A stretch of DNA of 52,443 nucleotides from a virus: positions 1-52,443 of the IMG/VR virus record IMGVR_UViG_3300023109_002746, one strand, 5' to 3'. A program made the position numbers and the translations under genes. The notes below the pieces were generated by a model, which ran no database searches, had not been told where the DNA came from, and was given only the letters and a program-made list of their open reading frames with translations. Position 1 is the first letter of the stretch. Every line of letters begins with the position of its first letter. Shown one piece after another: positions 46,509 to 52,443 of this stretch.

Positions 46509-47104
46509 TATTTCGCCCTAAACGGTGGATCAAGATCGCCTTCAATCCATGTATTAAATGCACAACAAAAACGCTTTACATCAGTTTGAGATCGATTCAC
46601 TCCATGCAGTGTCTTAGATGGGAATAACAATATCATTCCATCGGTTGGCTCTACCTCAATAATCCTAGTGTTAATATCATTATCTGAAAATTCAAAATCA
46701 AGTATATCACCGAAAAGATTCTTTTCACGAAAGAAGCATATATTACCACAGTCCTTATAAGTCTGTAAATATAGTACTCCTGATATAATACTATTAGGAT
46801 GCCAATGCATGCCAGATTTATCATCTCGACCGTGCTTCATTACCCAGCTGTCAGTGATCCTAAGCTTATGTCTTCGAGACATGCCTAAACTATTATGAGC
46901 ATAGTCCTCAATACGAGATTGAACTTCATCTTTAAGGAACGCTAAATCATTATCTAATATTTTATAGTTAGATGAATGCCAACGATCTTTAGTATCAATA
47001 CGTTTAAAATCAATATCCGACAAGATAGGATTCAAAACGTTTTTGTCAATTCGAATCCTATCTTTATATATCGGCGTTGAAAAGGCTGGGTGTATCTTAT
47101 TCAC
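46508..47104 (-). CDS. 2OG-Fe(II) oxygenase-like protein
   Basis: 198 residues from a GTG at 47104 whose G is the last base of the SHMT stop (TAGTG); the longer frame overlaps SHMT by 49 bases. Motifs: DKSGMHWHPNSIISGVLYL (His100, His102), ILLFPSKTLHGV (His167) and KRFCCAFNTW. Same family as 230-811 (putative prolyl-hydroxylase-like). Substrate unknown. Confidence 0.78.
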   Translation of the reverse strand: MNKIHPAFSTPIYKDRIRIDKNVLNPILSDIDFKRIDTKDRWHSSNYKILDNDLAFLKDEVQSRIEDYAHNSLGMSRRHKLRITDSWVMKHGRDDKSGMHWHPNSIISGVLYLQTYKDCGNICFFREKNLFGDILDFEFSDNDINTRIIEVEPTDGMILLFPSKTLHGVNRSQTDVKRFCCAFNTWIEGDLDPPFRAK

Positions 47105-48246
47105 TATTGTTGCAACAGGTCTGCTATTCTTTCTGCTAACCTTGAGAACCACGCTTCATCATGGCCTCTCGTTGTTTCAGCAGCCGTACCAATACGAATA
47201 CCACTTGTTTCAATAAAGGAACGAGGATCGTTTGGTACTCCATTTTTGTTTACGGTGATACCATTCTCTTCTAGTAAGTCTGCAAACTGCCTACCACTAT
47301 ATTTGCTCTCACGCAAATCCATTAAGATAATATGTGAGTCAGTACCACTTGTTTGTACAGGTATATCACGTTCTTCAAACACCGCGCACATAGCCTGAGC
47401 ATTTTTAATTACGTTTTCAGCATAATCAAAAAACTCTTTAGTGTCTGCCTCAAGGAATGCTTGTGCTTTAGCCGCAACAACATTCATCAATGGTCCACCT
47501 TGAGTGCCTGGGAAGATAGCTGAGTTAATCTTCTTACTATACTTCTCTTCGTTCCACATGATGATTCCACCACGAGGTCCACGTAGAGTTTTATGAGTTG
47601 TAGAAGTAACTACATCAGCATAAGGTACAGGATTATCGTAAGCACCACCAGCAACAAGCCCAGCGTAGTGAGCCATGTCAACCATTAGTATTGCATCTAC
47701 CGAGTCAGCAATCTCACGGAATCTTTTCCATCGAAGTTGACGTGGGTACGCGGACGCTCCCGCGATGATAATCTTAGGTCGATGCTCATGTGCTAGCCTT
47801 TCGACTTCTTTCATACTAATCCAACCACAAGTATCAACACCATAACTAACACAGTTATAGAGTTTGCCTGAGATATTTACAGGTGCTCCGTGGGATAGAT
47901 GACCGCCACTAGCAAGATCCATACCAAGGATTGTATCGCCGGGCTTAAGGAACGCTTGGAATACAGCGGTGTTTGCGTTTGCGCCTGAGTGAGGCTGAAC
48001 ATTTGCGTATCCGCACTCAAACAAATCTCTGAGCTTTTGTATTGCAAGCAATTCGATTTCGTCCATGTGGTCACAACCATTATAGTAACGCTTGCCGGGA
48101 TAACCTTCTGCGTACTTATTGGTAAACTCAGAACCACATAACTTCATGACCGCGTCAGATGCAAAGTTTTCTGAAGCAATCAACTCAATCGTCGTTTGTT
48201 GACGCTGGAGTTCTCGTTGGTAAATTTTATCTACTTCAATGTGCAT
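47104..48246 (-). CDS. glyA: Serine hydroxymethyltransferase
   Basis: 380 residues, about 35 shorter than most bacterial SHMTs, mainly by C-terminal trimming. TTIELIASENFASDAV, NKYAEGYPGKRYYNGC, ANVQPHSGANANTAVF, LMVDMAHYAGLVAGG and TSTTHKTLRGPRGG (Lys219, PLP) are all intact. It makes glycine and methylene-THF from serine. Methylene-THF feeds ThyX, and glycine feeds ALA synthase, both in this window. Confidence 0.95.
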   Translation of the reverse strand: MHIEVDKIYQRELQRQQTTIELIASENFASDAVMKLCGSEFTNKYAEGYPGKRYYNGCDHMDEIELLAIQKLRDLFECGYANVQPHSGANANTAVFQAFLKPGDTILGMDLASGGHLSHGAPVNISGKLYNCVSYGVDTCGWISMKEVERLAHEHRPKIIIAGASAYPRQLRWKRFREIADSVDAILMVDMAHYAGLVAGGAYDNPVPYADVVTSTTHKTLRGPRGGIIMWNEEKYSKKINSAIFPGTQGGPLMNVVAAKAQAFLEADTKEFFDYAENVIKNAQAMCAVFEERDIPVQTSGTDSHIILMDLRESKYSGRQFADLLEENGITVNKNGVPNDPRSFIETSGIRIGTAAETTRGHDEAWFSRLAERIADLLQQ

Positions 48247-48256
48247 GTTTTTCTCA

Positions 48257-48811
48257 CTATAAGATTAAAGAAAGGTCCATTCGACCCAATATGTGATCAT
48301 AAGCAGCCGATGCATTATCTGGACCTTCTATTTGTTTATAAGGAATTCCAAGAGTTTGGAATTGTTTTAATATATCTAGATCAATCTGTACACTTTGTAC
48401 TTCGTCTTGTGCACGACCATCAACTTCAAAGTTTTCACGAGCTCGAGAGAGCATAAAGTTAATGTTATCATACTTATTATAACACTCTAAAGCAAGCTTG
48501 TCAATAAGATCTGTATATAATGGGTCACCATAAGCTTCCCTATAGATTGGACTCAGCAGGACTGGTGAGTCTGTAATGATATAATCTACCTTATCAGCTA
48601 ACCTCAATATCTTACGATGTTGGTGAGCTAATATCCAAAGTTGATCTGCCAGCATTGGGATATTTTCTTCCCATACACATTCTTTAGCAAACTCATCTGT
48701 GAGTTCTACTTTATAACCTGCTAACTTCATCTTATAAAACAAACCAGCAGCTGCTGTACTCTTACCCGAGCAGGGTCCACCATAAAAATTAATCACACGA
48801 GTTTTTTTCAT
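48257..48811 (-). CDS. P-loop kinase, NadR/AAA_28-like
   Basis: 184 residues from ATG 48811, ten bases after AAAGGA. P-loop FYGGPCSGKSTAAAGLF at 9-25, VDYIITDSPVLLSPI (Walker B) and SRARENFEVDGRAQ (lid arginines). The family includes ribosylnicotinamide and nucleoside kinases. With the NMNAT-like domain at 42-44 kb it could form an NAD-salvage pair; that link is inference. Confidence 0.75.
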   Translation of the reverse strand: MKKTRVINFYGGPCSGKSTAAAGLFYKMKLAGYKVELTDEFAKECVWEENIPMLADQLWILAHQHRKILRLADKVDYIITDSPVLLSPIYREAYGDPLYTDLIDKLALECYNKYDNINFMLSRARENFEVDGRAQDEVQSVQIDLDILKQFQTLGIPYKQIEGPDNASAAYDHILGRMDLSLIL

Positions 48812-48827
48812 ATTATAAAAATTCCTT

Positions 48828-49394
48828 TTACGTCTTTTCAACTAACCAAAGAAAGTCATCCTCTACCTTCCAAGAGTTCGGACCAAAAAACTCAGTTACT
48901 GCTTGTTCAACAGTTGGGAAGTGAATATCATGTCCGATAATCATTCCACCCTTACGTACTTTTGGCGCCCATGCTTGAATGTCTCGAAGACATCCTTCAT
49001 ATCCATGATCTGCATCGATGAATACAAAATCTAGACTTTCATCTGGAACTTGCTTGGCAGCTTCGGTTGTGTAATCTTTGATGATTTCCGCTCGGCCGGG
49101 ATAGCCTTGACAGAACCGTACCAAATCTTGATAGTAATGTTCATGATCCCACGAGTGGCCGTTTTCACCAGAAGTCCACTTTTCAGGTCCATTATTTTCT
49201 GGTTGAGGTGCGTATAGATCTACACCAATAAGATGTAGTCTATGGCATGTTTTAACGAGGTGTTTAAAGGTTTCGCCTAACCATACGCCGAGTTCAGCGC
49301 CTTTAGTCCAACCATTTTTACGAACGTATTTTTCGAGGGTGTTCCATCGATAGATGTTACCTCCATCATGACCTCGGTCACGTATTCGTCCCAT
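48828..49394 (-). CDS. Class I SAM methyltransferase (Methyltransf_24-like)
   Basis: 188 residues. GAELGVWLGETFKHLVK (motif I), LIGVDLYAPQPEN (motif II), SLDFVFIDADHGYEGCLRDI and GGMIIGHDIHFPTVEQAVTE (the GGxxxxHD signature) mark the Methyltransf_24 group, which methylates sugars or small metabolites. It opens the glycan-like island, 75 bases after the promoter at 49469-49497. Confidence 0.85.
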   Translation of the reverse strand: MGRIRDRGHDGGNIYRWNTLEKYVRKNGWTKGAELGVWLGETFKHLVKTCHRLHLIGVDLYAPQPENNGPEKWTSGENGHSWDHEHYYQDLVRFCQGYPGRAEIIKDYTTEAAKQVPDESLDFVFIDADHGYEGCLRDIQAWAPKVRKGGMIIGHDIHFPTVEQAVTEFFGPNSWKVEDDFLWLVEKT

Positions 49395-49468
49395 ATTTGT
49401 CTCCTTTTGTCGCTTTCATATATTTGCCGCACTCGCTAGAGTGAGAACTGTGTCAAAATTCAAATAGT

Positions 49469-49497
49469 ATTATATAACATTGTGGGCTGAATGTCAA
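49469..49497 (-). promoter_or_regulatory. Sigma70-type promoter, TTGACA class
   Basis: -35 TTGACA (49497-49492), 17-base spacer, -10 TATAAT (49474-49469), 75 bases before ATG 49394. The remaining leader has a short CACTC-GCTA-GAGTG hairpin without a T-tract. Confidence 0.88.
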
Positions 49498-49532
49498 CCA
49501 AAGATCAAGGGAAACATAATATAAATTTGAAG

Positions 49533-49784
49533 TTATGGTACTCCGTTGGCGTTTAATTGGTCGTAGAAGTTCTTATTTAATTCGCCTCGTAAAACAGTCT
49601 CACCTGTTTTTCTACAACTAACGTATGTCAGTTGAACCGCGCCGGATGGTGGAGTATATGATCGTACACCGGCTGAATAAGTTCCATTAGCATCTGGATA
49701 AGTGTCTGCTGCTGTGGCGACATTATCATATTGCCATATTCCATTGCTTCCTGGTACTGATACAAATGCCATTATTTTTGCCAT
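49533..49784 (-). CDS. Small beta-rich hypothetical protein
   Basis: 83 residues (start MAKIMAFVSVPGSNGIWQYD). Thr/Gly/Tyr-rich with AVQLTYVSCRKTGETVLRGE and a helical end. Overlaps the ligase-like gene by 13 bases. Reminiscent of small structural proteins; not recognised. Confidence 0.6.
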   Translation of the reverse strand: MAKIMAFVSVPGSNGIWQYDNVATAADTYPDANGTYSAGVRSYTPPSGAVQLTYVSCRKTGETVLRGELNKNFYDQLNANGVP

Positions 49785-51007
49785 CCTTTAATGTATTCTG
49801 TGCTAAAGTTTGCCTTGCTGAACTCTAATCTATCGACTAGTTTCAGAGCACCCTTGCCGATGTGGTCAATAGCAACAAAGCCTTCCTGACCTGTTACTTC
49901 AAATCCGTTCTTCGTTTTAAGTAAAGTACGAAGACCATCTACATGATTTAGCTTTTCGATAACCAGCATCTTGCAGTCAACTAAGAGGTTATACATCTCG
50001 AACACCTTTTCAATATCTTTAATATTACGAGGAGTAAAGATCTTAAGTGCAGTGTCAGCCATAGCGAGTTTCTTATCTTTAGTCGCTTGTTGCTTAACCT
50101 TATCTGCTTCCTTTTGAAAGTATTCACGAGTATGTGCTTGTAAGCCGACGACGAATGCTTTTGTATCTGTAATACGCTCACCATCACGGACTTTTAAATT
50201 GATATAACGATTAGTTCGCTCATTCAGTGTTTTGTTATTAGCAAACTCGTTAAGTATAGGAGCCTTAGTACGTTGGAAAAGTGTACCGGCTTTTGATAGG
50301 ATGTCTGTAATCTTTTTGGTTTCTGCTTTTGTAAATGTAGCATTACCGGATCGATCTTCGAATACTGCGTCTACATGCCAGACCGACGAGACTTGGGTGA
50401 GCTTAGTTGAGATTCTCTCTCCAAAACTTGCCGACATTGATTCAAGATCTGGTCCTGAGTATGTTGTGTGCCAAACCACACCGATTTTGGATCCTGTAAT
50501 TTTCTTTCCGAGTCCGCTGTTTTTTGGTACCGCATAAACAATGGTATTAGGATGGAAAGTAATATGCGCTTCTCCATCAATAGTTTCTTCTTTAATATCG
50601 TCATCCGTATAGAGGAAATCACCTTGAACTACTCCTGTTATTCCGAGCTTACCGAACTCGGCCAGAGCAACTTTGAATTTGTCATTCAGTTCGCCACTCA
50701 AATCATTATCAATATCTGCATTTGTCTTATACAGCTTTGGGCTCTTGTTGAATACACCTTTCTTTGCAACAAAGAACTTACCATCGCCGGGATCGATACC
50801 AGCAAAGATTGCCGGTGCACCATCCCACTTTACTGATACACTTACAGGAGCCGAAGCATTACCTGCTAACATGTCGCGTAAAGCACGAAGGTAATTAAAT
50901 ACATTACGTGTACCTTTAACTCCTCCATCGATAACTGCATCTTCAAGGTGAGTCATGTGCAGGTTTTTACCTGCTGCTTCTTCGAGGTACTGGCTAAATC
51001 TTATCAT
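49772..51007 (-). CDS. DUF6267-like protein with ligase-type KxDG motif and capsid-targeting-like start
   Basis: 411 residues. Start MIRFSQYLEEAAGK. The segment VSVSVKWDGAPAIFAG (Lys60-Trp-Asp-Gly63) has the form of motif I in ATP-dependent DNA/RNA ligases and capping enzymes. Further candidates in correct order are FFVAKKG (78-84), VVQGDFLY (126-133, motif III-like), NTIVYAV (IIIa-like) and GSKIGVVWHTTYSG. The usual EGxV of motif IV is not clear. The C-terminal half is helical. I recall the family as DUF6267. Activity is a hypothesis. ATGA overlap with the next upstream gene. Confidence 0.7.
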   Translation of the reverse strand: MIRFSQYLEEAAGKNLHMTHLEDAVIDGGVKGTRNVFNYLRALRDMLAGNASAPVSVSVKWDGAPAIFAGIDPGDGKFFVAKKGVFNKSPKLYKTNADIDNDLSGELNDKFKVALAEFGKLGITGVVQGDFLYTDDDIKEETIDGEAHITFHPNTIVYAVPKNSGLGKKITGSKIGVVWHTTYSGPDLESMSASFGERISTKLTQVSSVWHVDAVFEDRSGNATFTKAETKKITDILSKAGTLFQRTKAPILNEFANNKTLNERTNRYINLKVRDGERITDTKAFVVGLQAHTREYFQKEADKVKQQATKDKKLAMADTALKIFTPRNIKDIEKVFEMYNLLVDCKMLVIEKLNHVDGLRTLLKTKNGFEVTGQEGFVAIDHIGKGALKLVDRLEFSKANFSTEYIKGWQK

Positions 51008-51993
51008 ATTAGTTTGCTCGTTTTTGCTGCTTTGGCTGCTGGGAAAACTCCGATTCGAGCGTTCTCAATAAATTCACCAGCGACTCGAGCTCCTCGATCG
51101 CCAGTATATCGTGCGTAATAAATTGGTTCATAACCACCACTATCTAATATACTACCATTACTACCTTTATGTGATGAAATGATTTCGTATGTAGCATTAC
51201 CAGGAAGCTTCTTAAGTTTAAGAGTACCTTGATGGAATTCGTCTACGTTTTCAGCAGCAGGTTCGCCACCAAATGCTGTGCCGTATACTGACATATTAAT
51301 AATTGAAACATCTTTACATGGCCGATAAGCTGAGTTACCACGCTCTAATCCGTTTGGATATAGCTTCTTGAGGTCCATAACAAATTGTTTTACGTCAGGA
51401 TTCTCTGAGAATGCACTATCGCTCAATCCACCATATTGCTGGAATTGGCTGGGCTTGGTACCTGCTTTATGAGATAACCAAGCAACCTCTTCACCTGTAG
51501 CATTAACAATTGAGAAATCGGACTTAGGAGCTCGTCGACCCCTTTGAGGAGTTGAAATGATACCAGCACACTCAACGGTACGACCATTGATTTGTAGATT
51601 AATGATGGGCTGATTCTCAGTTGCAAAGACTTTTTCTAATACTTTAGTAAAGTTTTTGAGATAAGCATCCTCAGCTGCAGTACCGGCACCAGCACCTTTA
51701 CCACCAAACTCAGGCGTCTTTAAAAACTCTTTTGAGTAATTGACTCGAACGGGTCTCTTATTCTTGGTGTCAGTTCCAGTAAAGGTATCACGATATCCTC
51801 GCTTCTCCATACCTTTTTCGATATCATCTAAATGACCTCGGTCTAAAACGACAGCGCCCTTCTTAGTCAAGAAGGGTTCACCGTCTTTAACCTTTTGCAC
51901 AAAGACTTGGGTCCGTGCACCACCACGTTTGGTAAGGTCAGAGTGTTTTAGATCAACATAGAGTTCATTAAGAAATTGCTTAAAGCTTAACAT
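51004..51993 (-). CDS. Hypothetical protein with PD-(D/E)XK-like pattern and capsid-targeting-like start
   Basis: 329 residues. Start MLSFKQFLNELYVD matches T4 internal-protein leaders. Residues 106-190 contain AAEDAYLKNF (helix with Glu), RAPKSDFSIV (Asp159), GEEVAWLSHKAG (Ser174, Lys176) and QFQQYGGLS. The order Glu, Asp, S-x-K and Q-x-x-Y resembles HpaII-like nucleases, where the second acid is replaced by Ser. Exact late promoter 36 bases upstream. Function is a hypothesis. Confidence 0.7.
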   Translation of the reverse strand: MLSFKQFLNELYVDLKHSDLTKRGGARTQVFVQKVKDGEPFLTKKGAVVLDRGHLDDIEKGMEKRGYRDTFTGTDTKNKRPVRVNYSKEFLKTPEFGGKGAGAGTAAEDAYLKNFTKVLEKVFATENQPIINLQINGRTVECAGIISTPQRGRRAPKSDFSIVNATGEEVAWLSHKAGTKPSQFQQYGGLSDSAFSENPDVKQFVMDLKKLYPNGLERGNSAYRPCKDVSIINMSVYGTAFGGEPAAENVDEFHQGTLKLKKLPGNATYEIISSHKGSNGSILDSGGYEPIYYARYTGDRGARVAGEFIENARIGVFPAAKAAKTSKLI

Positions 51994-52028
51994 TGATGTC
52001 CCTATTATTATATAATAACTGTTTTAGC

Positions 52029-52036
52029 TATTTATA
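52029..52036 (-). promoter_or_regulatory. T4-type late promoter TATAAATA
   Basis: Exact TATAAATA immediately after the helicase stop, 36 bases before ATG 51993. Confidence 0.75.
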
Positions 52037-52037
52037 A

Positions 52038-52443
52038 TTAATTGATTTGTACATCATCAAACACAGGCCGCTTTTTCTTATTGAGTCTCATGCCAATGTC
52101 AGTCTTGTCAAACACCGGACCACTGTCCTGATTTGAATTAGCACCTCCACTGGAACCTCCACCGTCGAGATTAATATTCTTCTGAGCGGATTCTTCGAGT
52201 TCATAGATCTTCATCTTAGCTCGTTCAATACCAACCAAGAATCGACGATAGTAACCAAGGTCACTCCAACGATTTTTAAGTTGTTTGATCATAAGTTGAC
52301 CGAGTTCGTCCAAAGCTTCAGATGTTACAAGACCAAGAATACAGTCAGCAGTATGAGTAATACCCATAGATTCAGATGTATTAGTAAGGTCAACATCAGA
52401 GTTGCCATAACCATCACGGTTAAACTGAGATGATGTTACAAGA
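52038..52443 (-). CDS. Replicative DNA helicase, T4 gp41 type (C-terminal part)
   Basis: Open to the right edge, so the start lies outside the window; about 134 residues are visible. Upstream of the first internal Met the frame continues as LVTSSQFNRDGYGNSDVDLT, then ESMGITHTADCILGLVTSEA and GIERAKMKIYELEESAQKNI, the RecA-core end of DnaB/gp41 helicases. The C-terminal tail is Gly/Ser/Asn-rich (GGGSSGGANSNQ). It unwinds duplex DNA ahead of the fork and pairs with the gp61-type primase at 32.2 kb. Confidence 0.92.
   Translation of the reverse strand, partial: LVTSSQFNRDGYGNSDVDLTNTSESMGITHTADCILGLVTSEALDELGQLMIKQLKNRWSDLGYYRRFLVGIERAKMKIYELEESAQKNINLDGGGSSGGANSNQDSGPVFDKTDIGMRLNKKKRPVFDDVQIN

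Noticed and set aside
49424-49448. CACTC-GCTA-GAGTG hairpin as a terminator
   Set aside because: Only five base pairs and no T-run follows in either direction; it is in a leader downstream of a promoter.
1-52443. Plus-strand open frames of 60-129 codons throughout
   Set aside because: They all lie opposite convincing minus-strand genes, lack ribosome sites and coherent domains, and no plus-strand promoter pattern was found.
1-52443. tRNA genes, CRISPR arrays, insertion sequences, integrase
   Set aside because: No cloverleaf-like segment, regular spaced repeat or transposase/integrase gene was found; the intergenic gaps are too short.

Overview
The window looks like about 52 kb of the genome of a T4-like myovirus. 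The markers are the C-terminus of a gp41-type replicative helicase, a gp61-type primase, T4-type RNase H, a gp1-type dNMP kinase, PhoH, class I ribonucleotide reductase, ThyX, a T4-type lysozyme, a gp31/GroES-like co-chaperonin and exact T4-style late promoters (TATAAATA). Every supported gene lies on the minus strand, so transcription runs from high to low coordinates. An aminolevulinate synthase of the C4 heme pathway points to an alphaproteobacterial host, and the overall gene set (Fe-S assembly genes, 2OG-Fe(II) oxygenases, glycosyltransferases, SHMT) resembles marine T4-like phages. Host and habitat are inferences. No tRNA, CRISPR array, insertion sequence or integrase was seen. Genes are packed with TAATG or ATGA junctions, and no gap exceeds 300 bases.

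Layout in transcription order, from the right end. At 52.4-49.5 kb lie the gp41 helicase end, then two genes with capsid-targeting-like N-termini (a nuclease-like and a ligase-like protein). At 49.4-44.5 kb an island behind one sigma70-type promoter holds a methyltransferase, kinase, SHMT, 2OG oxygenase, two glycosyltransferases and a sulfotransferase. At 44.4-35 kb is a late/virion block: a 698-residue adenylyltransferase fusion, several proteins starting with a T4 internal-protein-like sequence, a GroES-like gene, a cupin-like gene, conserved T4-like families, a gp67-like core protein and lysozyme. At 35.1-33.3 kb are membrane proteins and an overlapping spanin pair. At 33.2-20.7 kb is one long collinear block: primase, ThyX, NrdA, Grx-NrdB, ALA synthase, ClpP-like protease, a DUF454 protein, many small proteins, glutaredoxin, IscU, SNase and an A-type Fe-S carrier. 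At 20.7-9.7 kb are small early genes, a SleB hydrolase, RuvC-like nuclease, dNMP kinase, glycosyltransferases, RNase H, HAD phosphatase, PhoH, a PD-(D/E)XK exonuclease and an HD-domain alarmone-hydrolase-like protein. At 9.6-6 kb are small early genes and a DUF932 protein. At 5.9-1.5 kb is a run of exported and membrane proteins of unknown function. At 1.4-0 kb are small early genes and a 2OG oxygenase.

Regulation is unusually legible. Thirteen host-type promoters each have exactly 17 bases between the -35 and -10 boxes, with TTGACA or a variant TGTACA as -35 and TATAAT or TAGAAT as -10. Five TGTACA promoters belong to a repeated cassette of about 100 bases (stem-loop half-site, A-tract, promoter, common leader and ribosome site), like the mobile promoter/stem-loop cassettes described in T4-type phages. 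Four exact TATAAATA sites mark late genes, two of them in front of proteins with capsid-targeting-like N-termini.

The most interesting signals are (1) a set of about ten proteins that look tagged for packaging into the head, some carrying enzyme-like domains; (2) the exported-protein cluster at 1.5-5.9 kb; (3) heme and Fe-S metabolic genes; and (4) the repeated promoter cassettes.
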